Below are positions 46,314-56,833 of a stretch of DNA of 64,000 nucleotides, piece after piece. Location of the stretch: positions 1 to 64,000 of the forward strand of contig JAHCAT010000004.1 in assembly GCA_019634735.1 (NCBI GenBank), in the 5' to 3' direction. The notes under the pieces were generated by a model. That model worked only from the letters and a program-made list of their open reading frames with translations. It did not search any database and was not told where the DNA came from. The stretch comes from Lysobacterales bacterium. GTDB taxonomy: Bacteria > Pseudomonadota > Gammaproteobacteria > Xanthomonadales > UBA2363. Each line of letters opens with the position of its first letter. Positions within the stretch are counted from its first letter, which is position 1. The position numbers were made by a program, and so were the translations under genes.

Positions 46314-47564
46314 ATGGACATCCAGCGAAACGACCTCAAGCTGCGCAAGCGCCGACGCCAGATCGCCGCGACCGTCGGTGCCGTGCTGGCTGTGGCCGGA
46401 CTGGCGCTGGTGGTAGCGCGCCTGGAGCCGGCCGCACCCCGTGTCGACCGCGGCACGGTGTGGACCGACATCGTCAAGCGCGGCGAGATGCTGCGCGAAG
46501 TGCGCGGCCCCGGCACCCTGGTGCCGAAGGCGATCCGCTGGATCGCCGCCGAGACCGATGGCCGGGTCGAGCGCATCGTGGTGAAGCCGGGCGCCGTGGT
46601 CGAGCCGGACACGGTGATCCTGGAACTCTCCAACCCGGTGCTCGACGACCAGCTCGCCGCCGCGCAGTCGGAGCTGGTTTCCGCGCAGGCCAGCTACGTC
46701 GCCCGCGAGACCGAGCTGGAAAGCCAGGTGCTGGACCAGCGTGCGCGTCTGGCCGGCTTCGAGGCCGAGCACGAGGGCGCCCGTCTGCAGGCCGAGGCCG
46801 AGCAGGAATTGTCCGAGCGCGGCATCATCTCGACCATCCAGTACCGGCGCAGCCGGCTCAGCGCCGACAGCCTGAAGGTGCGCGTCGACATGGAGCGCGA
46901 GCGCCTGGACAACAGCCGACGCAACATCGCCAAGCAGCTCGAGGCCGAGCGCGCCCGCATCGACCAGCTGGCCCGCACCCGCGACCTGCGCCAACGCCAG
47001 GCCGACGCCCTGCAGGTGCGCGCCGGCATCGCCGGCGTGCTGCAGCAGGTGCCGGTGCAGGAGGGCCAGCAGGTGATCGCCGGCGGCAACCTGGCGCGGG
47101 TTGCGCGCCCCGACGAGCTGATGGCCGAACTGCGCATCGCCGAGACCCAGGCCAAGGACATCGTGCTTGGCCAGCCGGTGCGGGTCGACACCCGCAACGG
47201 CATCGTCGCCGGCCAGGTGCTGCGCATCGATCCGGCGGTGCAGAACGGCACCGTGCAGGTCGACGTCGAGCTGACCGGGGCCTTGCCGGCCGGTGCCCGC
47301 CCCGACCTGTCGGTGGACGGCACCATCGAGATCGAACGCCTTCCCGACGTCCTGCACGTCGGCCGTCCCGCCTTCGGCCAGCCGGGTGGCCAGACCACCC
47401 TGTTCCGCCTCAACGGCGACGGCAGCGCACTGCGCGTCCCGGTGCGCCTGGGCCGCGCCTCGGTGAACCTGGTCGAGGTGGAACAGGGCCTGGCAGAGGG
47501 CGATGTCGTGATTCTTTCCGACACCTCGGCGTGGGACCAGCATGATCGGATACGGGTGGATTGA
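46314..47564 (+). CDS. HlyD/MacA-type periplasmic adaptor protein
   Basis: This 416-residue membrane fusion protein has an N-terminal anchor (IAATVGAVLAVAGLALVVA, residues about 18-36). A lipoyl-like half motif follows (AAETDGRVERIVVKPGAVVE), then a long coiled coil (residues about 110-240, rich in Arg/Glu/Ala/Gln). The second lipoyl half reads VRAGIAGVLQQVPVQEGQQV. It links the ABC ATPase/permeases downstream to an outer-membrane channel that is not encoded here. GTG 46275 in the same frame is an alternative start but lies upstream of the probable promoter. Confidence 0.9.
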   Translation: MDIQRNDLKLRKRRRQIAATVGAVLAVAGLALVVARLEPAAPRVDRGTVWTDIVKRGEMLREVRGPGTLVPKAIRWIAAETDGRVERIVVKPGAVVEPDTVILELSNPVLDDQLAAAQSELVSAQASYVARETELESQVLDQRARLAGFEAEHEGARLQAEAEQELSERGIISTIQYRRSRLSADSLKVRVDMERERLDNSRRNIAKQLEAERARIDQLARTRDLRQRQADALQVRAGIAGVLQQVPVQEGQQVIAGGNLARVARPDELMAELRIAETQAKDIVLGQPVRVDTRNGIVAGQVLRIDPAVQNGTVQVDVELTGALPAGARPDLSVDGTIEIERLPDVLHVGRPAFGQPGGQTTLFRLNGDGSALRVPVRLGRASVNLVEVEQGLAEGDVVILSDTSAWDQHDRIRVD

Positions 47565-47765
47565 GGACCGGGGACCGGGGACCGGGGCAAGAGCAGGAGC
47601 AGGAGCAGTACCGAGCGACCGGGGTTCGTCCGGACAGTCAGGAACGTTGTGATGACCAACCAGAACCCGAACACGGACCAGGGCACGGCGAGCCGCGCGG
47701 TGTACCGGTCCCCGGTCCCCGATGCCATTGGGATGCGGAATCGACCAGACAGCAGGAGTGATGCG

Positions 47766-48614
<849 letters not shown>

Positions 48615-48661
48615 GACCGCGCGGCGATCCCGACCCCCACAAGACCGACCGGTACCTGGCC

Positions 48662-51097
48662 ATGCCCGAAGCCCTGATCCGAGACCTGCGGCTGGCCGCT
48701 CGCGCCCTGCTCGCCGCTCCCGCCTTCCTGGCCATCGCGGTGCTCACCCTGGCCCTGGGCATCGGCAGCGTCGCCGCGGTGTACAGCGTCGTGCACGGCA
48801 CCCTCATGCACCCGCTGCCCTATCCCGACGCCGGCCAGATCGTGCGCATGCCGCGCGTGCAGGGCGCCTATGGTGGCCCGGTTTCCCAGCCGGCCTTCGA
48901 GGACTGGCGTGCAGGCACCGGCGAGGCCTTCGCCGAACTCGCGGCCTTCGCCGAATCGCCGGTCAACCTGGCCGGCGCGGGCGAGGTCGAGAGGGTCAGC
49001 GCCTATCGGGTGACGCCCGGCTTCTGGGCGGTCATGGCCCTCCCGCCGGCCGCGGGCCGCTACTTCGACGAGGCGGACGAGAACGCCGGCGAGCGGGTGG
49101 CGGTGCTCAGCCACGCGCTCTGGCAACGCCGTTACGGGAGCGATCCGCAGCTCATCGGCCGCGACATCCAGGTCAACGGCCAGGCGCACCGCGTGGTCGG
49201 TATCGCCCCCCCGGCATTCCGGTATCCGGCCGCCGGTACGCTCTACCTGCCCACCCATCTTCCGGCGGCGACGCCGGACCGCGGCACCAACTACCTGTCG
49301 GTGCTCGGGCGGCTGCGCCCGGGGGTGACGCTCGAGCAGGCGGCCGCTGCCCTGGCCACCGTCAATGCCGGGCTCGCGCAGGCGCATCCGGACGAGCACC
49401 GCGACCTGTCGGCGCGGCTGGTGCCGCTGCCGGAACTGCTGGTCAGCCAGGTCCGGCAGCCGTTGCTGGTCCTGCTCGGCGCGTCCGCCCTGGTCCTGCT
49501 GATCGCCTGCGCCAACCTGGCCAACCTGATGCTGGCGCGCGGCAACAGGCGGCGCCGCGAACTGGCGGTGCGTGCCGCGCTCGGCGCCGACCGGCGGCAC
49601 CTGCTGCGCGCGGTGCTGGCCGAGGCCGGGTTGATTGCGCTGGGCGGGGTCGGCGCCGGCATGGTGCTGGCCTGGCTGGCGGTGCCCGCGCTGCTCGCCG
49701 CTGCCCCCGACCTGTTGCCGCTGCACAGCCGCCCGGGGCTCTCGGGCGGCGCCCTGGCGATCACCGTGGCGGCCGGCGTCGCCACGGTGCTGCTCACCGC
49801 GCTCTGGCCGGCCTGGCGCACCGCCTCGCCGGCGCCGGTCGCCGGTCTCGGCGATGAGGGTCGCACCAGCAGCGCCGGGCGCAGTCGGCGCAAGGCCCGG
49901 GCCGTGCTGGTCGTCATCGAGGTGGCGTTGTCGCTGGCCCTGCTGGTGGGTGCCGGCCTGCTGATCGAAAGCCTGCGCCAGCTTGCCCGCGTCGACACCG
50001 GCATCGACGCCGACGGCGTGCTCACCGCGGCCGTGGTGGTGCCCGGCCGCAGCGACCTGGAATCCGACTTCGTGGGCGCCTATCCCGAGCACACGCGGAT
50101 GATCGCGCCGCGCCTGGACGCCCTGCGCGAGCGGGTGGCGGCGATTCCCGGCGTGCTCGCCGTGGGCGTCACCGACGCGCTGCCGCTGGCGGGGCGCGAC
50201 AACGTCAGCTCCAACATCGAGGTGGTCGGCCGGGCCGGCGCCGACGGCGGCGTGGCTGCGGGGGGCGCAAACTGGCGGTTCGTCAGCCCGGGCTACTTCG
50301 CGGCGATCGGCCAGCGCGTCGTCGACGGGCGCGACCTGGGTGTTGCCGACCAGCGTCCCGGAGAGTTCCCGACCCATGTCCTGGTCAACCAGGCGTTCGC
50401 CCGTCGCTACCTCGATGGCGAGGATGCGGTCGGCCGCGAGATCCGTTTCCTGGGTGGCGCCAAGACCATCGCCGGCGTGGTCTCCGACGTGCGCCAGGCG
50501 GGTGCCGCCTACGAGCCGGTGCCCGAGGTCTACATGACGCACGCCAATGCCGTGCAGACCCAGTTCCATCTCGCCCTGAAGGTGGCGGGCGACCCGTCCG
50601 CGTTTGCGGAGACGCTGCGCCGCGCCCTGCAGGAGTTCGATCCGGCGATGCCGGTGTTCGAGGTCCGCGCCCTGGCGGAGCTGGGTGGCGACGGCGAGCT
50701 CATGCGCCGGTTCAACCTGTACCTGCTCGGCCTGTTCAGCCTGGTCGCCCTGGTGCTCGCGGCCGTCGGCCTGTACGGGGTGGTCAGCCAGATGGTCGCC
50801 GAGCGCCGCCACGAGTTCGGCATCCGGCGTTCGCTGGGCGCGGGCGCCACGCGCCTGTTGACCATGGTGCTCGGCCAGGGCCTGGCCCTGGTGGCCGCCG
50901 GCCTGGTGTTCGGCAGCCTGGCGGCCCTGGCGCTGGGCCGTCTGCTGGCTTCGCAGTTGTATGGCGTGGCTGCGGCCGAGCCGTTGATGATGCTGTCGGT
51001 CGCCGCCCTGCTGACGATGGTGGCGGCGCTGGCCTGCCTGGCGCCCGCCCTGCGCGCCGCACGCGCCGACCCGATGCTCGCCCTGCGCAACAGCTGA
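48662..51097 (+). CDS. MacB/FtsX-like ABC permease (ADOP type) 1
   Basis: This is an 811-residue inner-membrane permease. N-terminal helix [19 protein letters not shown] is followed by a MacB-like periplasmic domain (to about residue 250). A first FtsX block ([30 protein letters not shown]), a second periplasmic domain and a second FtsX block ([25 protein letters not shown]) follow. The doubled layout is that of acidobacterial-duplicated-orphan-permease (ADOP) proteins. It lies 47 bp after the ATPase gene, which makes it a true partner. The substrate is unknown; peptides or toxic amphiphiles are typical for MacB relatives. Confidence 0.9.
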   Translation: MPEALIRDLRLAARALLAAPAFLAIAVLTLALGIGSVAAVYSVVHGTLMHPLPYPDAGQIVRMPRVQGAYGGPVSQPAFEDWRAGTGEAFAELAAFAESPVNLAGAGEVERVSAYRVTPGFWAVMALPPAAGRYFDEADENAGERVAVLSHALWQRRYGSDPQLIGRDIQVNGQAHRVVGIAPPAFRYPAAGTLYLPTHLPAATPDRGTNYLSVLGRLRPGVTLEQAAAALATVNAGLAQAHPDEHRDLSARLVPLPELLVSQVRQPLLVLLGASALVLLIACANLANLMLARGNRRRRELAVRAALGADRRHLLRAVLAEAGLIALGGVGAGMVLAWLAVPALLAAAPDLLPLHSRPGLSGGALAITVAAGVATVLLTALWPAWRTASPAPVAGLGDEGRTSSAGRSRRKARAVLVVIEVALSLALLVGAGLLIESLRQLARVDTGIDADGVLTAAVVVPGRSDLESDFVGAYPEHTRMIAPRLDALRERVAAIPGVLAVGVTDALPLAGRDNVSSNIEVVGRAGADGGVAAGGANWRFVSPGYFAAIGQRVVDGRDLGVADQRPGEFPTHVLVNQAFARRYLDGEDAVGREIRFLGGAKTIAGVVSDVRQAGAAYEPVPEVYMTHANAVQTQFHLALKVAGDPSAFAETLRRALQEFDPAMPVFEVRALAELGGDGELMRRFNLYLLGLFSLVALVLAAVGLYGVVSQMVAERRHEFGIRRSLGAGATRLLTMVLGQGLALVAAGLVFGSLAALALGRLLASQLYGVAAAEPLMMLSVAALLTMVAALACLAPALRAARADPMLALRNS

Positions 51098-51137
51098 TCC
51101 CACGCGCGAACGTGCAAACGCAACAGGAGCCGATGCC

Positions 51138-53621
51138 ATGACCGATACCTTCCGCCAGGACCTGCGCTACAGCCTGCGCAGCCTGTTCGCGCGGCCGGGC
51201 TTCCTCATCGCCGCGGTGCTGACGCTGGCGCTGGGCATCGGCGCCAATACGGCGATCTTCAGCGTCGTCAACGGCCTGCTGCTGCAGCCGCTGCCCTATG
51301 CGGACGGCGAGCGGCTGGTGCTGGTGCACAATGCGTATCCGCGCATGGGCCTGGACTACGCGGGCACCTCCATCCCGGACTACTTCGACCGCCGCGAGCA
51401 GGCGCAGGCACTGGAAGATCTCGCTCTGTACACCGGCGAAAGCCTGAACCTGGCCGCCGAGGGCACGCCGCAGCGCCTGGTCGGCCTGCGCGCCACCGCC
51501 TCGCTGTTCAGCACGCTGCAGGCCAGTCCCCAGCTCGGCCGGGTGTTCGACGCCGAGGCCGAGACGCCCGGGCAGGATCGCGTCGTGGTGCTCAGCCACG
51601 ACCTGTGGCGCAGCCAGTTCGCTGGCGATCCGGGCGTGCTGGGTCGCGATATCCGCCTCAACGGCGAGGCCTACCGGGTGATCGGGGTGATGCCGGCCGA
51701 CTTCGTGTTCCCCAACCGCAACACCCAGTTGTGGCTGCCGTTCGCGACCACGCCGCAGCAGCGCAGCGACGACGAGCGCGGCAACGAGTACTCCGAGTCG
51801 ATCGGCCGCCTGGCGCCCGGCGCCAGCATCGCCCAGCTGGAGTCGCAGCTGCAGGCGATCGTCTCGCGCACCGCCGACCGCGTGGCTGGCTCCGGCGACC
51901 CGCGCGGGCCCGGCTTCGCGCAGTTCCTGCGCGACGGCGGCTTCATGGGTCGCGCCGTGCCGTTGCGCGAGCAGTGGGTTGGCGATGTCCGGCCGGTGCT
52001 GTGGCTGCTGCAGGCGGTGGTCGGCTTCGTGCTGCTGATCGCCTGCGCGAACGTCGCCAACCTGATGCTGACGCGGGTCAGCGGCCGCCAGAAGGAGCTG
52101 TCGGTGCGCAGCGCCCTGGGCGCCAGCCGCGCGCGCATCGTCCGGCAACTGCTCATCGAGGCGGTGTTGCTGGCCCTGGCCGGCGCCGTCGCCGGGGTCG
52201 CCGTGGCGATGGCCTGCCTGCAGCTGCTCGACTCGATCAACCTGGCCCAGAGCCCGCTGCGTGCGGCGATCGGCATCGACACCCCGGTGCTGGTCTTCAC
52301 CCTGCTGCTGTCGGTGGCCACCGGGCTGGTGTTCGGCCTGGTGCCGGCATTCGCCCAGCGATCGGGGCGGGCCTTCGAGGCGCTCAAGGAAGGCGGCCGC
52401 GGCAACACCGGCGGCCGCGGCGCGCGCGCCACCCGCGACGTGCTGGTGGTGGTGCAGATCGCTCTGTGCGTGACCCTGCTGGTCGGTGCCGGCTTGCTGG
52501 TCAAGAGCTTCCAGCGCCTGCAGGACGAAAGTCCCGGCTTCCAGCGCGACGGTCTGATCACGGTGCGCCTGGATCTGCCGGCCGGCAAGTACCCGGACGA
52601 CGCCGCCATCGTGCGCTTCCACGAACGGGCGCTGGCCGAGCTGCGCGCCATCCCCGGCGTCACCCTGGCCGGCTACACCAGCAACCTGCCGTTCGGGCAG
52701 AGCACCTGGCAGAGCTCCTACGTGGTCGAAGGCCGCGACCAGGCCGCCGGCGAGGCGAATCCGCACGGTTTCGCGCGGATCGCCGATCAGGCCTTCTTCC
52801 GTGCCTTGGAGATCCCCCTGCTGGCCGGGCGTTACTTCACCGACGCCGACGTCGAGGGCGCACCGCGCGCGGTCATCGTCGACGAGCTGCTGGCCCGCAA
52901 GTACTTCCCGGACGGCGCGATCGGCCGGCGCATCCGCAGCACGGGCAGCGAGGAGGAGAGTCCGTGGTGGACCATCGTCGGCGTGGTCGGCACGGTCAAG
53001 CACGGCAACCTGGCCGCGGAGATGACCAAGGAGGCCTACTACTTCCCGTTCGGGCAGTTCCCGTTCAACCGCTTCGGCAACCGGGGCGGCTTTTACGTGG
53101 TCAAGACCGGCCTGGCTACCGGCGGCCTGGTCGAGCCGATCCGCCAGGCGGTGCTGCGCGTCGATCCGGAACAACCGGTCTACGACATCCGCACGCTGGA
53201 CGAGCGCATTGCGCTGTCGCTGCAGGGACGGCGGGCGCCGATGCTGCTCCTGCTGCTGTTCGCCGGGGTCGCGCTGGCGCTGTCGGCGATCGGCATCTAC
53301 GGCGTGCTCGCCTATTCGGTGGCGCAGCGTACTGGCGAACTCGGCGTGCGCCTGGCGATCGGCGCGCAGCGCGGCGACGTGGTGCGCATGGTGCTGGGGC
53401 AGGGCGGGCGCATCGCGGCGGTGGGCCTGGCCGTCGGCCTCGCCGGCGCGCTGGCCCTGGGCGGCTTCCTCAACGCGCAGCTGTTCGGCGTCTCTCGCTT
53501 CGACCCCGCCACCTTCGTGGCGGTGGTCCTGGTCCTGGCGGCGGTCGCGCTGCTCGCCTGCTGGTTGCCGGCACGCCGCGCCGCCCGCGTCGACCCGATG
53601 GTGGCGTTGCGGCACGAGTAG
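51138..53621 (+). CDS. MacB/FtsX-like ABC permease (ADOP type) 2
   Basis: This is an 827-residue permease of the same doubled FtsX design. The N-terminus is [21 protein letters not shown], the first FtsX block [20 protein letters not shown], and the C-terminal block [20 protein letters not shown]. The start at 51138 has AGGAG eight bases upstream and lies 40 bp after permease 1, so it is in the same operon. Two permeases with one ATPase suggest either a heterodimer or alternative exporters. Confidence 0.92.
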   Translation: MTDTFRQDLRYSLRSLFARPGFLIAAVLTLALGIGANTAIFSVVNGLLLQPLPYADGERLVLVHNAYPRMGLDYAGTSIPDYFDRREQAQALEDLALYTGESLNLAAEGTPQRLVGLRATASLFSTLQASPQLGRVFDAEAETPGQDRVVVLSHDLWRSQFAGDPGVLGRDIRLNGEAYRVIGVMPADFVFPNRNTQLWLPFATTPQQRSDDERGNEYSESIGRLAPGASIAQLESQLQAIVSRTADRVAGSGDPRGPGFAQFLRDGGFMGRAVPLREQWVGDVRPVLWLLQAVVGFVLLIACANVANLMLTRVSGRQKELSVRSALGASRARIVRQLLIEAVLLALAGAVAGVAVAMACLQLLDSINLAQSPLRAAIGIDTPVLVFTLLLSVATGLVFGLVPAFAQRSGRAFEALKEGGRGNTGGRGARATRDVLVVVQIALCVTLLVGAGLLVKSFQRLQDESPGFQRDGLITVRLDLPAGKYPDDAAIVRFHERALAELRAIPGVTLAGYTSNLPFGQSTWQSSYVVEGRDQAAGEANPHGFARIADQAFFRALEIPLLAGRYFTDADVEGAPRAVIVDELLARKYFPDGAIGRRIRSTGSEEESPWWTIVGVVGTVKHGNLAAEMTKEAYYFPFGQFPFNRFGNRGGFYVVKTGLATGGLVEPIRQAVLRVDPEQPVYDIRTLDERIALSLQGRRAPMLLLLLFAGVALALSAIGIYGVLAYSVAQRTGELGVRLAIGAQRGDVVRMVLGQGGRIAAVGLAVGLAGALALGGFLNAQLFGVSRFDPATFVAVVLVLAAVALLACWLPARRAARVDPMVALRHE

Positions 53622-53627
53622 GGGCGG

Positions 53628-53803
53628 GACTGGGGACCGGGGACCGGGGACCAGGGACCAGGGACCGGAGCCGGAACTGGGACACGGACGCGGGACGCGG
53701 GACGTGGACACGACTCCCGAAACCCGATCGCCATGCGCTATACCCCACGCCCCAAGCGTACCGTCCCTGGTCCCCGGTCCCCGGTCCCCGGTCCCCGGTC
53801 CCG
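53628..53803. repeat. Facing heptamer arrays GGGGACC ... GGTCCCC
   Basis: Several GGGGACC/AGGGACC units (53628-53675) are followed, after about 90 bases, by five to six inverted GGTCCCC units (53764-53803). Together they can form a long imperfect hairpin right after the permease 2 stop. This could serve as a terminator or mRNA-end structure before the next gene. Confidence 0.7.
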
Positions 53804-53890
53804 AATCGATGGCGTGTTTTTCGTGGATTCCGCGCTGGGAGGATCGGAGCCCGACATGGGCGATCCGATCCCCTCCCAGGAGTTCCCGAG

Positions 53891-55771
53891 ATGTCCCAGC
53901 AAGTCCTCCTCGCCCGCCGTGGGTCGTGTTTTCGCCGACCAGGCCTGGCCGCCCTCGCGCTGTCCGCCCTGCTGCCCGCCTTGCCGGCCCTGGCCACGAC
54001 CTACTCAGTGGGCTCCGGTCCCGCCTGCACCCACCTCACCCTGCTTTCCGCGATCAATGCCGCGGTCGCCGATGCCTCGCCCGGCCCGCATCTGATCAAG
54101 ATCGACGCCGGCAACCGCCTGATCAGCAACTACGAGATCGTCAATCCCGCCCAGGACATCACCCTGGAGGGCGGCTACGCGGTCTGCACCGATCCGGCAC
54201 CGGCGACCGGGCAGCGCAGCACCCTGGACGCCGGGGGCGCGTCCGGCACGCGGGTGTTCCGGATCGCCAACGACAACGGCAACCCGCGGCGCACCATCCG
54301 CCTGCGCAACCTGACCATCACCGGCGGCCTCAATCCGTCCACCCAGCTCGGCTGGGGCGGCGGCATCCATGCGCAGGGACGCCTGAGCCTGATCCTGGAC
54401 GCCGAGACCCGTGTCGATGAGAACAGCGCCAGCAACGGCGGCGGCATCGCCCTGTTCAACATCACCGCCAACCCGGACCAGTTCACCCGGCTTCGGGTGG
54501 CCGGCGGCTCGCGGATCTGCCTGAACTCGGCCACGGGACCGGGAAGCAACGGCAATGGCGGCGGCATCCACGCTCTCGGCGGAACCGAGGTGACGATGTG
54601 GCGGGGACGCGTCTGTAGCAACCAGGCACGCCGCCACGGTGGCGGCCTGTTCATGGGTTCGCAGAACGACCGGCTGGTGTTCGACCCGCTCGGCAGCGAG
54701 GTGGCCGAATTCTCCGGCAACAGCGCTGGCGGTGCCGCATTCTCGGCCAGCGAGGGCTTCGGTGGCGCCATCTACGGCTTCCGCGCGGACATCGCGTACG
54801 GATCCGGGTCCACCCAGGCGACCCTGCGTTCGGTGGAGCTGCTCGGCAACAGCGCGAACTTCGGCGGCGCCCTGTACCTGGAGGGCAGCGCGAACGCCGC
54901 CGATCCGTTCACCGCCGCCGAGCTGCGCAACGCGGCGATCAGCGGCAACGATGCGCGTGCGCGCGGCGGCGCGGTCTATCTGCGCAACGCCGTCGATCTG
55001 CGCCTCGTCAAGTTCGGTGCCGGCAGCTGCACCTTGTTCGGCCAGCCCTGGCCCTGCGTCGACCTGTTCAACAACACGGCCTTCAACGAGTCTTTCAGCA
55101 ACACCTTCGGCGCCGGCGGTTTCGCCTTCCTGGAGCAGGCGACCGGCGCGCCCCGGCCGGCCCTGCGCGTGGCCGGCGCGATGTTCGACAACAACGCCGA
55201 TCCGAACGGCACCGCGGCCGTGGTCGATGCCCGCGGCGAATCCTCGGTGCGCATCCTGCGCAGCGTGTTCCGCGGCAACTCCGCCGGCGGTTCGGCCAGC
55301 TTCCGGACCCTGGTCGAGGCGCGCACCAGTTTCCTGTTCGCCTACAACACCGTACTCAACAACCCGGTCACGCACCTGCTGATCGTCAACGGCGCGGCGA
55401 ACTCGGTGCGCACGACCGGCAGCATCCTGCACTCGCCAGGTGCCAGCCTGATCAGCGGCGGCGGCACCATGGTGCACGACGAGTGCCTGCTGGCGCACAC
55501 CGACGTCGGCGTGCCGCCCGGCGTCAAGGTGGTCGCCTCGCCACGACTGGCCCCGGGCTTCGCGCCGCGGCCGCAGTCCGCGGCCATCGACACCTGCGAC
55601 TTCGGCATCGCGGACAACTTCTGGCCCGCGGACCTGGACGGCTACGGCCAGCCGGCCCCGGTCGACATCGCCAGCATCGCCAACCAGCCCTGGGGGGGTT
55701 GGGATCTCGGCGCCATCGAGCAGCGCGACGTGCTGTTCTACGGCGGCTTCGGCACCCGCCCGAACCATTGA
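53891..55771 (+). CDS. Secreted right-handed beta-helix protein 2
   Basis: This 626-residue protein has a signal peptide (GLAALALSALLPALPALA). Repeated GGG-type turns (GWGGGIHAQGR, SNGGGIALFN, GNGGGIHALGG, FGGALYLEG) predict a beta-helix of the polymorphic-membrane-protein type. The ATG at 53891 has AGGAG eight bases upstream. It is related to the protein at 31853-33637. Its C-terminus, RDVLFYGGFGTRPNH, contains the LFxxGF motif followed by six more residues. It is inserted between two parts of the permease cluster, and a repeat element starts nine bases after its stop. Confidence 0.85.
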   Translation: MSQQVLLARRGSCFRRPGLAALALSALLPALPALATTYSVGSGPACTHLTLLSAINAAVADASPGPHLIKIDAGNRLISNYEIVNPAQDITLEGGYAVCTDPAPATGQRSTLDAGGASGTRVFRIANDNGNPRRTIRLRNLTITGGLNPSTQLGWGGGIHAQGRLSLILDAETRVDENSASNGGGIALFNITANPDQFTRLRVAGGSRICLNSATGPGSNGNGGGIHALGGTEVTMWRGRVCSNQARRHGGGLFMGSQNDRLVFDPLGSEVAEFSGNSAGGAAFSASEGFGGAIYGFRADIAYGSGSTQATLRSVELLGNSANFGGALYLEGSANAADPFTAAELRNAAISGNDARARGGAVYLRNAVDLRLVKFGAGSCTLFGQPWPCVDLFNNTAFNESFSNTFGAGGFAFLEQATGAPRPALRVAGAMFDNNADPNGTAAVVDARGESSVRILRSVFRGNSAGGSASFRTLVEARTSFLFAYNTVLNNPVTHLLIVNGAANSVRTTGSILHSPGASLISGGGTMVHDECLLAHTDVGVPPGVKVVASPRLAPGFAPRPQSAAIDTCDFGIADNFWPADLDGYGQPAPVDIASIANQPWGGWDLGAIEQRDVLFYGGFGTRPNH

Positions 55772-55779
55772 TCGGGGTA

Positions 55780-56378
55780 GGGCACGCACCTGCCGGTGCG
55801 ACCTGATTGGCGTCGTGTCTCAGCCCAGGATCGGGGACCGAGGACCAGGACTCGGTGTTCGGTGAGCGGAGTGTGCTGTGCTCCCCTCTCCGACCGGGGG
55901 AGAGGGCCGGCACTTGCCATGATCTGCATCGTTGCCGGCCCGGCGGCGCGCGCTGGGCCGGGCAGCCCTCTCCCCCGCCCCTCCCCCGCAGGCGGGGGAG
56001 GGGAGAAGTGCGGTGCCGCGGCCGGTCCGGGACCTGGGACCCGGGAATCGGGAATCGGGAATCGGGAATCGGGAATCGGGAATCGGGAATCGGGAATCGG
56101 GAATCGGGAATCGGGAATCGGGATCTGGGGTGCCCGATTTGAAGCGTGCTCTGCTCCCCTCTCCCTCTGGGAGAGGGGCCGGGGGAGAGGGTCGGGGCTG
56201 GCCATGATCTGCATCGTTGCCGGCCCGGCGGCGCGCGCTGGGCCGGGCAGCCCTCTCCCCCGCCCCTGCCCCGCAGGCGGGGGAGGGGAGAAGTGCGGTG
56301 CCGTCGCACCGGCGACACGTGGCCTGGCATTGGGCTGAGACACGACGCTGATCAGGTCGGCGCGACGGGTGCGTGCCC
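55780..56378. mobile_element. 599-bp non-coding element with 48-bp terminal inverted repeats (MITE-like)
   Basis: The ends 55780-55827 and 56331-56378 are inverted repeats. The outer 11 bases (GGGCACGCACC) match, eight central bases are diverged, and the inner 29 match with two differences (CGACCTGAT..GCGTCGTGTC and on). Inside are two direct copies of a 146-158 bp unit (55873-56018 and 56146-56303) holding GC-rich hairpins (CCCCCGCAGGCGGGGGAG). Eleven GGGAATC heptamers lie between them. Open frames across it are low-complexity and not believable as proteins. No target duplication was found. It looks like a non-autonomous mobile or mosaic intergenic element. Confidence 0.65.
56043..56119 (+). 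repeat. Eleven tandem copies of GGGAATC
   Basis: GGGAATC is repeated eleven times without a break, followed by the variant GGGATCT. Such a 7-bp unit should change copy number by slippage. It is located between the two direct repeats of the MITE-like element. Confidence 0.95.
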
Positions 56379-56381
56379 ACT

Positions 56382-56567
56382 TCACTTGACTGAATCCGGC
56401 GCGATCCGGGTATTGGCCACCTCGCCGCAGGGGCCGATCGCGACATCGACCGCCGAGGCGCCCACCAATCGACTGGCAGGGGAGTTGCCCTGTGCTGCCG
56501 CATGCGCGCAGCACAGGGCAGCCAGCAGGGCTGTGCTCGACAGGGAAGGCATGCGAACCGGTTTCAC
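56382..56567 (-). CDS. Small secreted peptide, possibly truncated
   Basis: This 61-residue product has a start at GTG 56567, six bases after a perfect GGAGG. It has a signal peptide (PSLSSTALLAALCCAHAAAQ) and a mature part of only about 35 residues (LVGASAVDVAIGPCGEVANT). The in-frame ATG two codons upstream is too close to the GGAGG. The stop lies three bases from the end of the MITE-like element, so insertion of that element may have cut the gene short. No family is recognised. It is divergent from permease 3. Confidence 0.5.
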   Translation of the reverse strand: MKPVRMPSLSSTALLAALCCAHAAAQGNSPASRLVGASAVDVAIGPCGEVANTRIAPDSVK

Positions 56568-56702
56568 GGTCATCCTCCTAGGGCGGGCGGGCCAGGGACA
56601 ATGCCGCCGGCATTTCTTGGGCTCGGGGATTCGGACAGGTCATAGCCGAGCCTTCCGGGGCGGATCAGGCCGGGATCGGCGGTGATCGCTTCCGGTCGGG
56701 GC

Positions 56703-56716
56703 GTCCGGGAGCGGAC
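56703..56716 (+). promoter_or_regulatory. GTCC-N6-GGAC palindrome upstream of permease 3
   Basis: GTCCGGGAGCGGAC, extended by GGC...GCC on both sides (56700-56719), lies 57 bp before the -24/-12 promoter. It has the same form as the sites at 46187, 59261 and 60152. Confidence 0.7.
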
Positions 56717-56773
56717 GCCGGCTGCGCCGCGTGCGTTCGCGGGCGATGGCCGGGACGCGCCACTTTCCAGACC

Positions 56774-56789
56774 TGGCATCCTGCTTGCA
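56774..56789 (+). promoter_or_regulatory. Sigma-54 (-24/-12) promoter of permease 3
   Basis: TGGCATCCTGCTTGCA is close to the consensus TGGCACGNNNNTTGCW, with GG-N10-GC spacing. The start of transcription would be near 56800, 34 bases before the ATG. Confidence 0.8.
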
Positions 56790-56833
56790 GCGGGGCACCT
56801 GGTATCAGACCCGCCCGCCGACAGGAGCAGTCC

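Noticed and set aside
56043-56119. Possible CRISPR array
   Set aside because: The unit is 7 bp with no spacers and no cas genes are nearby.
55796-56514. Several 100-260 codon frames in the repeat element (rich in GIGNRESG or PDSRFPI repeats)
   Set aside because: They are translations of GGGAATC heptamers and GC hairpins present in both strands and several frames; such frames are commonly mis-annotated.
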